Assembly: GCA_013398295.1 (NCBI GenBank)
Contig: VZSF01000980.1
Span: forward strand, 83,157 to 147,156
Direction: 5' to 3'
DNA: 64,000 nucleotides
DNA from: Chionis minor
Taxonomy: Eukaryota > Chordata > Aves > Charadriiformes > Chionididae
The notes beneath the pieces are model-generated. The model had not been told where the DNA came from, did no database searches, and worked only from the letters and a program-made list of their open reading frames with translations. Numbering within the stretch: the stretch's first letter is position 1; each line of letters starts with the position of its first letter. Positions 1 to 11,277 of the stretch are shown here, piece after piece. The translations under genes and the position numbers were made by a program.

Positions 1-522
1 CAAAAAATCTTTGGTATCATATAACTCAATAATGTAATATGCCTTATCTGTTCCTTTCCTTTTTCTGCAGGCCAGCTTTCCCCAGAATTTGCCTCACTGA
101 AAGACAGAAAAGAGCTGCTGTAGACACATCTAGACTCCTGTCCTATTCCCTGGACTGGGAATATGTCAAGATAGAACAATGGCAATGGAGGGATCAGCCA
201 GTGTGTTCCAGTTTGTGTTAGGAGCTTGTAGAACAGCCAAAAATTAGTGAAGCCAACAGGTGGCATATTTGGGCACTGTCCACTTGGGCTCAGGTCCTGT
301 ACTGCATTTTCTAACTGACAAGACTGAGATTCTGGCTCAATGTGATTATTGCTGTGAGTATTAATGTACTCGCTCTGATCTGCAGAGCTGGCCTAGTCAT
401 TGCTGCCAAGTCATTAATACTCTTTGTGAATAGGAAATAGAGCCAGATTCTTCAACATCAAAGTCAATGAAATCATTATTGCTTTTGTCCATTCAAAAAG
501 TGAGTCTCAGCCAGTAGAATGT
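1..522. other. Intergenic, nothing recognised
   Basis: AT-rich unique-looking sequence. A 60-codon open frame at 39-221 has no recognisable domain, no repeat signature and no convincing splice context, so I do not call it. Confidence 0.6.
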
Positions 523-570
523 AAAAAAAAAAAAAAAAAAAAAAANNNNNAAAAAAAAAAAAAAAAAAAA
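523..570. repeat. Poly(A) run with 5-N assembly gap
   Basis: An uninterrupted A run (523-545 and 551-570) is broken by five Ns at 546-550. The gap lies inside the homopolymer, so the true length is unknown. No LINE or SINE body is recognisable next to it. Confidence 0.95.
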
Positions 571-1154
571 GTCATATATACAATCTTTAAAGAAAAATAT
601 TTAGCAAACAGCAGAAAAAAAATACATTTATAAACACCAGTAATAAATACAGACATGTAGATGTGAATGCTAGCAAAAAGAAGATGAACTAGATTGGTCC
701 AGTATGCTTTTAAGAAACTATGAAATTGATAAGTGGAAATACAGCTACGGTTTAATCCAATCTGATGGTACATAGCAGAATCCAGAACTTGAAAAAAGAG
801 ATCCTCATACAGGGAGTTTTACCAGGGGATCATTGAAAATATCATTCTACTTATTGCCAACCAAATACACCTTATGACCTTTTCAAAACAAACTAATTCT
901 CAGCAACCTCAGGAGAAGATTGGTCCTATAATTAGTCCTCCTACACTACAGCTAACATATCTGTCGACTGTTTCACTCCTGTGTCAGAGTCCAATAGCGT
1001 CTGACCACGCTCTCAGATAGTCTACATGAGGAGGGTTTAATATCAAATTTATTTATTTGAAGATACTGGCTGTTACATGGCATTTTGTTTTAGTAGAGTA
1101 TGCAGTAGCGTACTGAAGTCACAATACATGCACAATATATCAATTGTAATATAC
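571..1154. other. Intergenic, nothing recognised
   Basis: AT-rich DNA without a recognisable gene or repeat. The six bases ATATAC at 1149-1154 abut the proposed LTR end and would be one half of a target duplication; no partner is seen because the other side of the element is not defined. Confidence 0.5.
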
Positions 1155-1489
1155 AGTTGGACCATATTACAGACACAATTGCCATCATCAGTTCCTGTGT
1201 CCTCACTGTCATGACACTGGGCACCCTCAGTCACCAGGAAGGATTATGTGGGTTGGAGCCAGCTCAAGCCCATTGCTGTTTTCAAAGTTTATTCTGTTCA
1301 TTGCTCAGTTTTTATACCCTGTGTTGGGCTGAGCCACAAATACCAGCTGGTCTGGCTGGCACAGAAAGGCGTTCACACCTTTTTGCAGGAAAAGCCATTT
1401 ACACAGTCAGCTGATTAGCTCAACTGTTTGTCTGAAACAAAGGCCACCCTCTGGTCTCTTTTGTGTTAACTTCAGCTTTCTTTGCAACA
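1155..1489 (-). mobile_element. Probable ERV LTR (ERVK/short-R type), minus strand
   Basis: Read on the minus strand, this 335-bp segment has the order expected of a retroviral LTR. It starts TGTTGCAAAG at 1489, has a TATA box GTATAAAAA (RC of 1309-1317) and a polyadenylation signal AATAAA (RC of 1288-1293) only about 16 nt downstream, and ends near CCAAC at 1156-1160. The very short TATA to AATAAA spacing is known for alpha/betaretrovirus-like LTRs, whose R region is short. Immediately upstream of the start, at 1490-1504, is a purine-rich stretch (GGGAATGAGGGGAGC) resembling a polypurine tract, which would make this a 3' LTR. The left end is uncertain, because the terminal base expected to complete the TG...CA ends is mutated. 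It could also be a chance promoter-like arrangement. Confidence 0.5.
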
Positions 1490-1720
1490 GCTCCCCTCAT
1501 TCCCTGTACCCTTCCCTGAGCATCTCAAGCACATCAACTGTGTCCATCATCTTCTCTGAGCCTTCTTCCCCTGTAGAGTTTTGGTGATTGGTCGTACCAT
1601 AATATGGTATTTCATGACAGTTGAAGGAAACTTCTGTTGATAAATCAGTGTGGTTTTGTGAGTGTATGTTGCTGTTTGGAATCTGTAGCAGTTTTGGTAA
1701 GTCAGTCAAAAATAAAAATG
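1490..1720 (-). pseudogene. Possible ERV 3' internal remnant beside the LTR
   Basis: A minus-strand open frame of 70 codons (1709 to 1497) stops at the polypurine-like tract abutting the LTR at 1489. Its C-terminal end is acidic and charged (GEEGSEKMMDTVDVLEML), but I cannot match it to gag, pol or env. The position, just upstream of a proposed 3' LTR, is the only reason to link it to a provirus. No further internal sequence is recognised to the right. Confidence 0.25.
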
Positions 1721-3659
1721 TTCCTCATTTATACTACACCTGTAGGACAAAACATAGATAGAAAGGAGAAATGAATAAACAAATTTTGTTCCTGAGCCCA
1801 GCATTGACAAAGCGGCTGGGAGTCATTTAGTTACCAGGAAATACTGGGTATGCAGACACATGCATCTAGCAGTGCCTGTGCTTTCAGAGAAGCTTCCAAT
1901 GAGTATTCACAAAACACACCTAAATCACAAAAAAAGAAAAATCGAGAGACTGAGTATGAATCTAGTGTGTGGTTTTATGTAACTAAGTAATACATGGATG
2001 ATGCCAAAACGTGTGGTAAATCCATAAACCTGTATATCTTACAGGGTATGTTACTCCCAACATACTTTTCTTGAATCCACAGAGCTTAACACAGTGGATT
2101 CTCCTTTTACTTGCATGGGTCAAGAAGAAAGCCGCCACCATGAGTGGCTAAGGGTGCCACAGCATACCTGTAGTCCTATGATGGTGTACAATTACAGACA
2201 TATTTTGGCATAGAGTGAGATATCGGGGAGCATACCTGGATCCTGACAGCTATAAGGTATCTGCGACATTGGCACAATTGCCCAGAGAAGTGTTTCAATG
2301 CTAAAAGTCAATTAAAAAGGAATGCCTGAAAAATTAATCCAGCCCACATGGTATTGCTAGGAATGGCTTTCTGTTTTCATTAACAAAAATAAACTCCTGT
2401 AGGTACCCTCTTGATCCACATTAAAAGGCCAAACAACAACCTTGTTATCTAGAGTGAGTTTTGCATTAACAAAAATTTACTCAAAACCTATAGAAAATAT
2501 GGACAATATTTAAGTCTGTACTTATTGTTTCATTTTATTGCTTCACTTTGGATTGCTTTCAGCTTTCATGTCCTATTGCTATTATGATGGGAAATAAAAT
2601 ACCATGGGGAAGCTTATTTTTATTTGTCTTCAAATCTTCCTTAGAAGGTCCAATCAAATCCATATTGGACAAATATGGAGGTACCTTAACCTTCCACAGT
2701 TTCTCTGAACTTAGCGGAGTTATTTTAATTTTAAATCAGAATTATTGGGGCAAGACAGTCAGTCCTAGAGAGCTTACTATGTTCCCAGATTCCAGGTGGT
2801 GGGTGTAGTGCAGCCAACAGTTTTACCATTTTCTCCCTCTTTGTTTTTTATAACTGTATAAAACATGTTTGTAAATTTGCTTATAGTACAAAACTGCATC
2901 TAACATTTGGTAGAAAAAGTAAAATATTTAATAAAACATCTTTGGTTTTTTTGATATTTTCTAACATCTATTAGTAGAAACACAGCTACAGTTTAAAAGT
3001 CTACTTTAATTATTAAAAAAAGCCCAGCTTTAAGTTTTTTGCATCTCTGAAAGTTAGACCTAATCAAATTTCTGTTCTGTGCAAGGAGAAATATTCAGTT
3101 GGGGGTTGATCTTTTATTTTATGTTTTATTCACTAATTTCTTTACCAGAAGTAAATAGAGTCTAGATTTTCTTTGAAAATTCTGTGTTGATTCATCAGTT
3201 TGTATCAAGACGGCTTGGTAATACTTTATAGGATATGATTTGACAAGTTATTTATGGCACATAATTTGCTTCCTTTGCTTACATTTAATGTATTATACAA
3301 GCAGCAAGCTCAAATCAATACCAACAGAGAGGGTCAGGAAGATTTTTTTCTACAAAGAAACTTATTTATATGCATCATGAAATTTCTTTTCCTCATATGA
3401 ATTTTAAACACACACACAAGCAAAAAAACATTTATAGCCAAAATATTATAAAATTTATATAACTGAACTGACTGAACAGTTGACTGTTTGACTGAACAAT
3501 GTGCAATCAAATTGACTAGCTCAGTGTACAGAAAAGATGTTAATTGCTAAAAGCATTAAAGAGTTTATTTTTTATAATGAATGACAAAGTATATTAAGTT
3601 CCTTAATATTCATGGTTTATCTTGAGGTTGTAGCTAGTTGTTGTCCTTCAGTTATGCAT
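1721..3659. other. Intergenic, nothing recognised
   Basis: AT-rich DNA with no recognisable gene, repeat or RNA. A short CA run near 3410 is too small to list as a repeat. Confidence 0.6.
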
Positions 3660-3990
3660 TAACAGTCTCACACGGTAATGGCAACAGATCTAGTAACGGA
3701 CCATATTTGGTTCTCTGCTTCTTTGTTCCAAATATCTCCACGCTCATGGAAGGGACCAGGCAGCTCATGTGGACCCTGTAGAGGAAAAGGGAGATTGCCC
3801 CTTCCTTGAGGGAGTTGCCATGGGTGCTGCCACAGAGGCAGAGACATTGTGGTGCAGGCAGGTGTGGCAGTGGACACGTAGGGCTCTGGGCCAAGGGAAC
3901 ACCCTGGGGTCCAAGAAAAACCACGTAGGGGCAGCACTGGGGTGAGTGAAATAACCTGCCCCCAAGTCAGCAAGACCTGTGCATAGGATG
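3660..3990. other. GC-richer island of unknown origin
   Basis: This segment is clearly richer in G and C than its AT-rich flanks. It carries three overlapping open frames on the minus strand, between 3652 and 3998, of 77-101 codons. Overlapping frames in all phases are what low stop density in GC-rich DNA gives, and none has a recognisable domain. A decayed retroelement piece is a possibility; I cannot identify the family. Confidence 0.35.
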
Positions 3991-4953
3991 TTTATCATTA
4001 TTATTATCTGGGTTGTTTGACCTAATTGCCGTGAGATTTTACTATGTAAAGAGTCATGTTTCTTATTCTTACACCAATAAAACCTAGCTTTCCTTATTTC
4101 AAACCCCTTATGGTGTTACGTGGAGAGACATCCTGGCACAGCCACCTCAAAGCTCTGGCCATCTCAGGATCCTGTCACAACCACAAGCTACTGGGTGTAA
4201 ACACAAAGGAGAAAACAACTTCCCTGTTACCGCAGTCTGTAGGACTGTGATATGACAACCTGTAGGCAGCAGTCCTGATGCCTTTCATTCCCACCAAAGT
4301 GAACTATAATTACCTTCATGGTATATATATTTTCTGTATTAAATTTAACTGTGTCGCTGTTAGTCCTCTATGTCACCTATTTGCCACTTCATTCTGCCAT
4401 TAACAACAGCTGCAAAACAACATATAATTTTTCTTAGTACACCCAAATGTTTTTAGATATATACACTAAAAAAGGTATGTGATAAAGTTTTTACATTTAT
4501 TCATGTCATTATAGATTGGACCTTCTTAAAACACAACGACCTTTTTTCTGTTAACTTATGAACTACAGTTATAGGCTATTCTGGATATTGTCTCAGACTT
4601 TATCTGCAGTTGCAGTGGAAATGCCCATTTTGGCAGGTGAATCCCTTTCTTGTATTTAAGGAAATATTTGGACATATTCAAACAGGAAAAGTAATGTTTA
4701 ATTCTTGATTGCTGTGATTTAACTTCTACTTACAGTGCCATCAACATTATTTACAATCTGCTCTAATAAAAATTTATACTCTTTAAAATCCCATAGTCAG
4801 GGATTTTTCTGTTCTTAAATCTTGTGTGTACCATGCAGAGCTTTCTGCAACTTCAATAGTATAATTCTTAAATGGTGAAGCCATAAAATGGGTATTTTAT
4901 AAACTATATGACTTTTTTTTCATGAAGTTCCAATCCAGAACACTCCTAATAAA
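3991..4953. other. Intergenic, nothing recognised
   Basis: AT-rich sequence without recognisable genes or repeats. Confidence 0.6.
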
Positions 4954-6200
4954 ATTATAGAATTATAGAATCATAGAATAATTTGGGTTGGAAGGGACCT
5001 CTAAAGGTGAGCTGGTCCAACCTCCCCTGCAATGAGCAGGGACATCTTCAATGGGATCAGGTTGCTCAGACCCCCATCTAACCTGACCTTGAATATTTCC
5101 AGGGATGGGGCATCTACAACATCTCTGGGCAACCTGTGTCCGTATTTCACCTCCCTCATCGTAAAACATTTCTTCCTTCTATCCAGTCTGAATCTACCCT
5201 CTTTTAGTTTAAAGCCATTACCCCTTGCCCTATTGCTACAGGCCCTGGTAAAAAGTCTCTCTCCATCTTTCTTATAAGTCCCCTTTAAGTATTGAAAGGC
5301 AACAATAAGGTCTCTCCAGAGCCTTCTCTTCTCCAGGCTGAACAACCCCAACTCTCTCAGCCTCTCCCCATTCAAGCCTAGTTTAAAGTTCTGTCAATGA
5401 AACCCGCTATCTTCTGAGCAAAGACCTTCTTGCTCCTTTGAGAAAGGTGAACCCCATCCGACACCAGCAAGCCTGGGGCTGTGTTGGCCATCTCATTATC
5501 CAAAAACTCGAAACTGTGTTGGTGACGCCAGCCACAGAACCGTGAATTAGTAGAATTCACCTGTCTGTTTCTTCCAGGCTCATCTGTTTCTTCCAGTGTT
5601 GCTGACTGCAACTGGAAGGAGGAATAAATCACCCGTGCTGCAGACTCCCTTACCAGCCTTTCCAAGGCACCAAAGTCTCTTTTGATTACCCTTCGACTAT
5701 ACGTTGTGGTTTCATCACCACCCACATGGAAGAGAAGTAATGCGTAATAGTCCAAAAGTCATACTAGGCTAGGAATTTTCCTAGTAATGTCCTTAATGCA
5801 GGTCCCAGGGAGGCAGCAGTCTTCCCTAAGGTGAGGGTCTGGCTGGCATATTGGACCCTCTGTTCCTGTAAGAAAGGAGTCACCTACAACTATAACTTGG
5901 TTTTTGTCTTCATGGTGGTGGTTGTGATGCAGAGGGTAGGCATTTCTGACCTTGGTGTCATCTCTGGTGGAGATGGACCAGCATCCTCATCATCCATTGA
6001 CTAGTATTCCACATCCATGGCCTCATGCCTATTGTACAGTGGTACCTGCGAAGGCAGGGCTGGCAAGGAAGGGGTTCACCTGCCGACCTAAACATGGATT
6101 TGCCTCCATTCATTCCTCTCCTTAAAGTTCCTGTCTTTGGCCTGGCAGGGGGAGGATACAGGATCCCCTTGATCCAGTTTGTTTGAGTTTTTTTTCTGGT
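4954..6200 (-). mobile_element. CR1 LINE deletion derivative: ORF1 esterase joined to 3' end
   Basis: On the minus strand the element ends (left side, 4954) in the CR1 tail with ATTCTATGATTCTATAATT-like units. The next 420 bp (to about 5375) are the conserved CR1 3' segment, including the region encoding HRLPRDVVDAPSLEIFKVRL and the typical CTCCAGGCTGAACAACCCCAACTC block. Directly upstream in element sense, from the TAG at 5378-5380 to about 6170, lies an ORF1 esterase-like frame. The endonuclease and reverse transcriptase of ORF2 that should lie between them are absent. A CR1 ORF1 with an SGNH esterase domain is known for CR1-like LINEs. The direct junction is seen; a single internal deletion is inferred. 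Two adjacent insertions in the same orientation are an alternative. The 5' (right) boundary is approximate. Confidence 0.8.
5378..6170 (-). pseudogene. CR1 ORF1 SGNH/GDSL esterase-like remnant
   Basis: The minus-strand translation shows the SGNH hydrolase blocks in order. VIVVGDSF has its Gly-Asp-Ser nucleophile box at 5877-5885. LLLFHVGGDETT (RC of about 5709-5744) stands at the block III position. DGVHLSQ (5438-5458) is the C-terminal Asp-x-x-His block. The frame ends IDRTLN then TAG at 5378-5380. Upstream, LYNRHEAMDVEY is followed by a stop and then SMDDEDAGPSPPE, and the frame shifts before the GDS block, so the reading frame is broken at least twice (a stop in the acidic linker, a frameshift near 5950, and a stop before LLDYY). 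An esterase domain in ORF1 is established for CR1-like LINEs. The GGDE at block III differs from the textbook GxND, but may be normal for this avian subfamily. Not a host lipase gene. Confidence 0.75.
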
Positions 6201-9200
6201 GGCTGTTCCTGTTTCTGCCTCTATACACCACAAGACATAATAAGAAATCATAAGGATGAAGAGAAAATGAAAGATAATATCCTAAGTTATGGTGTAATGT
6301 TCTGCTGCTTGAACTCCAGGAGAAGGAAGATATACAGGATGGGAAGAAAGACTTTGTTTTTCTTGGACTAAATGTAATCTGGAGATTCATGTACTTGCTA
6401 TTCCATTGGCCAATTTACAGTTCAACAGAAAGATATGACTAAAAATAACCACCCCAAAATCTCAGAAGAAATCCCTCCAAAAAGCCTCAAGAACTTGTAA
6501 AACATGTAGAGGTTAATTAACCAGATTCATAAGCCATCTGAAATACTCAAAAAAGAAAAGAAAGAAGGGGAAAAAAAGCATTTATACAGAACTTTAATGA
6601 AGTTTTACTTTGTTGTTTTAGAACTTTGTTCCATTACCTCATTAAAGTTCATCATTTTCCAGCTAAGGTGTTTTGGGTATTTTTTTCAGATAAAGCTGAC
6701 TCTGAGTTATCTATCAACCCTTGGACACTCCATTCCCGGGGATATTTTGTTTTGCACTGCTTTGCTTTTCTTTCAAAAAAATACTGATCTATTTCTAGTA
6801 CTTCTGCTACCTAAAGGTTTAGGAAATCACTGTGAAGCTGCCCAACCATTGTCATAAGCTGCCAGCTTACAGACGTCTGTGTCCCCTGACAAATGTTAGC
6901 CTGAGCTTCTTCAAGAGGCTAAAGATAATGGGGAAACAGTCTGACCTTAAGTTCATTTGTGCTTGATGTAACTCATCAACATCAGGCTCTTCCCTTTTTT
7001 TCATTTTTGTTTGAATACTAGATTTAGCAATGTGAATGTTTTAGTTGCTCTGAAAAAAAATTGTACGAGCGTTCATTTGGAAGATAAACATATTAATACG
7101 TTCTATTTTTCTTTAATGTATTTTCATTAATGTATTAAATTATATAGCATCACATTTCTTTACATGAAATGGGAAATTGGCTTTCCCATTAACAGAAAGT
7201 TATTTATGGCTTTTTTCTGCTATACTGGAAGACACAGTGTCAGACGGAGACCAGGCTTGAAGATTTGCACTACATTAATATAAAAGTGTGCATGTGACAA
7301 ACACTGGGAGGTGGAATATGCATCATTAACGCTCAATGTAAATAGAAAAAAGATGAAAATGTATTTATCTGACATGCAAAAAAGGGAATTCTCATCCTCA
7401 CTGAATATCTTAGAATGTAGTGGGAAAAAGACATAATGAGAAAATCATATTTTTGTGATTAGGTATTAAATGAAACTGCAGTAATAATGGTTTCACATCA
7501 GATTGTTCTCATGGTTTACAGTAAGAGATGAAAATATGAAAAAAAACTTTATTCTCTTGTCACTAATGAATAATGTTATAATGGAATATGCCTTTTTTTA
7601 CATATATGGGGAAATATTTTAGAAAAAATATGGGTATTTTTGTGGGTCTTACATGATATGTAGTCTAGCCGCAGGTAGACTTCTCAAAAGTAATTTGTTC
7701 TTATTCTCTACAACATGATTTCCAGATTTTATTTATGTTTTTCTTAGTTCAGCTCATCTTCTGTTAAAAACCTTGCTTGGAGAGGAGAGTTAGACATTAG
7801 TTGCTTTTGAGGAGTTTAGTTCCTGAAGAAATCTTACTAGACTATCTCAGAGCACTGGGAAACTTGGATTTCAGAATAAATTAATAGAATAGCCTCCAAT
7901 CTCTGGTATTAAACCAGAGATTCAGTGGAGATGCTAATATAGATAAGGTTTTCACTACACTTACTGCATTGTGAAATCCTCTTTTATTCACATGTACTTA
8001 AAAATAATTTTCATTAAGTATTTTCAATGTGCTTTCAATTGGAAATTTGTTCACAACAACGGAGAAATCTGTTTCAAAAAAGATCAGGAATCCAGAAAAT
8101 TAGTGAGTCAATAAATAAGGAAATTGTATGTACTTAATATACAAACCCCATAAGTTCACCATCAAACCAGATGAAAGCATAGCAGAATAAAAAACAGTAA
8201 AACACATGTCTATTTAATTCTATTGTAGGATTTACAACCAAAGCTAAGAAATGTTTCAAGGTGAAATGCACGTTTGTTAAAAAAAAAAATAAGTAAGAAA
8301 AAGTTATGTGATATTGACGTCATTAAAAATGAATGATGAAATATCACAAAATCAATTCACTTTATTACTTTAAAATGGGATAGTTAAATTCAAAGTTCAA
8401 GACTGTGTACCTTAGTCAAAAATATATCTTATGTTTTTTTATTTATTTAGGAATTTGAATTTAGTTGGTTAAAACCTAGTCATATGCTAGGTGTTTAATA
8501 AACAACACACTTGTGTAAGTGTGTAATCGTGTAATACTTCATATGAAACAGGGAAAACCTTATTGATTAATAGTTTGGAGACCGGGCTATTGTGTTTTGA
8601 GGGATTATTTCCAGGCTTTTACATTGTGCTTTTTGATAATGATGACTTTTATCTTTGGGACGTAACTGTGATTAAGATTTAAATCAGACAACATTTGTTT
8701 TCTGTTTCACTTAATAAAAACTTCAAGAATGTTTCCTTTCAGAGTATTTATTTTTACTGTTGTTCTGTATTATGTTTCTTATAAAAAAAGGATTTTATTG
8801 CAATCATAAAATCAGTGCGTAGAAATTTAATTCCTTTTAAATGTAAATAAATGAGATCTGAAACATGGCAGAAACACACTTGTTTCTTTTTTCTTGCAGG
8901 ACCTATGGGAAGCAGACTTTAGGTAGCTACTATGAACTCTCTCTACACATAAAAAAAAATGCATTCTCTCTCTTTGTTTTTTGACTAACACTAACTCCTC
9001 TCTGTGCTCCAAGAACAACAACGTTAGAAAAGAACAATTTAGAAATTCAAATAAGTGATTTATGCATCTAACAGCAGCCTGACTTCCTTCTTTCCTGCCT
9101 GAAACACATTTATTTATTTTCCCAGAAGAAACGTCAGTCTATTTACTGTTTAAATATGATTTTTTTTAATTTTATTTCCATCTTCAAGGTATGAAAGACT

Positions 9201-9611
9201 GGAAAAGGTCTAGATGATGCAGTAATAAACAAGAGAAGTAAAAAAATGTACATTGTTGCACTGACATAGAGACAGTGAAACAGATCTTTCTCTGGGATGT
9301 ATGCTAAAGAATAGTCTTAAGATTCCTTAATGTCCTTGCAGATAGGGTGTTAGGCTTATCACACCAAAGGATTCCATTTCTCTTCTGCAGTTTGCCTTTA
9401 TACTGCATTTGATACGTTTGATGTCTCTGTGTTTAATTAACTCTACTTTAGTCCAAGTTACTCTGGTTTCCAGAATGAAGAAGTTGCATGCACAGCCTTG
9501 ATTTTAGCCCAAGAAGTGAGTCTGTTGAGCCTTTAGCAACCAGGAAGACTGATTTATCAGGAAGAATGCTGGGATTATGACATGCCTTCTTCTTTACCTT
9601 TCTCCTGTCCT
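6201..9611. other. Intergenic, nothing recognised
   Basis: AT-rich, repeat-poor DNA. Open frames such as 6597-6857 (+) and 8827-9021 (-) lack recognisable domains or splice logic. Short A and T runs only. Confidence 0.55.
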
Positions 9612-9667
9612 ATAATCTCATGATCAGATTATAATTTCTAGGTTCCTATAATCTCATTATGAGATTA
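9612..9667. repeat. Pair of short palindromes, partly tandem
   Basis: The block CCTATAATCTCAT occurs twice, 36 bp apart. Each copy is the left arm of a palindrome: ATAATCT...AGATTAT (9612-9618/9626-9632) and TAATCTCAT-T-ATGAGATTA (9649-9657/9659-9667, perfect 9-bp arms). This could form hairpins. It may be a local duplication or the remnant of an inverted-repeat element; no function is evident. Confidence 0.7.
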
Positions 9668-11157
9668 CAAATTTAGATTTTTCCTTCAAAGGAAGAGATA
9701 TAAGTACAGATATAAGTATAGAAGCCTTTGCATTCTAAATTTGTTCAAACCACATCATCAGGGAAAGATTAACGGCACTGTGCTTCCAGACCCAATGAAA
9801 GTAATTCTTTCACAAAACTTTTCTGGCATCTTTATAGTGCTTCAAGGGATCCGATGGATGAACATTTTCTTTTAGTTTTTATTTACTATGAGAAAGAACA
9901 GAATAATAATCAGGAGAAATCTCTGATGAAACCTTAACAGATACTTCTCCTCTTCCCTTCTACGTGTGCACATGCTGAAGGGACAATTTGATCTTCCAAT
10001 ACAGCAGAGAGGAAAGGTTCATCAATTCCGTTGTAATTATACTGCAGCTAACAACATTCTTATGTCTCATATTCTGTGAGTCTGTCCACATTTAGTTGGA
10101 AATAATTACTCTTCTCAAAATTATCTTTAATGCTTCTGTACAAGTTCTGAGTTAATGCTGCCTAGTGCAACCTGAGTATTACCCTTTTTAGGATTAAGAA
10201 ATCCAGACAGTGAAGTAAAGTTTTAATGTCATCATATTATTTGTATTACTAATTGAATATTCTTGTTGGTACACAAGGGTTCATCTGTTATTTTGAGACC
10301 TCTGGAGAAAAATACCAATGCATATTGTAGTATTTTATCACTACATTGCATTCAAACCATTAGTAAAGTAGAATATTGGCTTCAGAGGACCTGAAAGTAT
10401 CATATGTATCAAAGAAAGGCAAATTCACCAAATAAATGCCAGTAAGTAAGAATCTGATGCCCTGGGCACAATTTAAGTATATAGTGTGGATAGAGACAAA
10501 TCTGGAAGACAAAGCAGATGATTACTGCATGATAATTATAGACAATTACTTACAATATTTCATCTCTTGTTCATCTTGCTTTTGATACCTCATACCTCAA
10601 GGTTTATTTATTTCAGCAGTGGGTCTTCTAATCCAACAGGGTTTTTTCTCAACTGCCCCCCCAAAAAAAAAGTTAGATAATTTTATTTCTGTAATTTTAT
10701 TTCTGCAAATATTGCCCTTTTCAATGCCCACTTTGTTTTGCCACTTTGTTTTAGCATCATTATATTTCTTCCTTACTTCTTTTATTTTCCTTCTTTTCTA
10801 ATGCATCTTGTATTAGCAATTCTTTCCATTAATCCTCACACAATTTTTATACTTAGTTTCTCTCTCTTGCTTTTGCTCAGAAAGGAGTGACATCAACCCA
10901 GCACACCAGATGCCTAGAATAAATATTTTTGTACCATAACTAAAGAAATGTACATTTCAGGTGGCAATTCTACCTGATAATCTGATACTACTATCTGTAT
11001 ATGATTCCTGGAAATTCCTATTAAAAGACCAAATGTTCATTGTTTATACGTTAGTTAATCTTTAAAAATGGAATATTTTTTAGTGTTAGGAATCAGTTCT
11101 AAGTTGAACTGCTACCATGACGACTTTGTCTTTTAAATTCTTATTAAAGTAATGCAG
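9668..11157. other. Intergenic, nothing recognised
   Basis: AT-rich sequence, no recognised gene or repeat. Confidence 0.55.
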
Positions 11158-11277
11158 CCTGATATTGTGGAAAATGAAAGGTTTGTACATTTGGAAAAAA
11201 CCTTTGAATTTTTCACTGAAGAGTTCAGCAAGAGCAAAACTTACGGTTTAGTGACAAATGGTGATCGTGCTGTCAAG
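11158..11277 (+). other. Weak candidate coding exon (120 bp, phase 0-0)
   Basis: An open segment of exactly 40 codons lies between a CAG preceded by a T-rich tract (acceptor-like, AG at 11156-11157) and AAG|GTAGCA (donor-like, GT at 11278-11279). It encodes a charged, soluble-protein-like peptide that begins PDIVENERFVHLEKTFEF and ends in TNGDRAVK. I do not recognise the protein. No partner exons are visible nearby, and such a configuration can occur by chance in 64 kb. It could be a lone conserved exon of a gene with large introns, a pseudoexon, or noise. Confidence 0.2.

Noticed and set aside
507..773. Minus-strand open frame with a run of Phe residues
   Set aside because: It translates a poly(A)/N gap as poly-Phe; not a gene.
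5378..5755. Host GDSL/SGNH lipase gene
   Set aside because: The frame is broken and is continuous with a CR1 3' end in the same orientation; an ORF1 esterase of CR1-like LINEs explains it.
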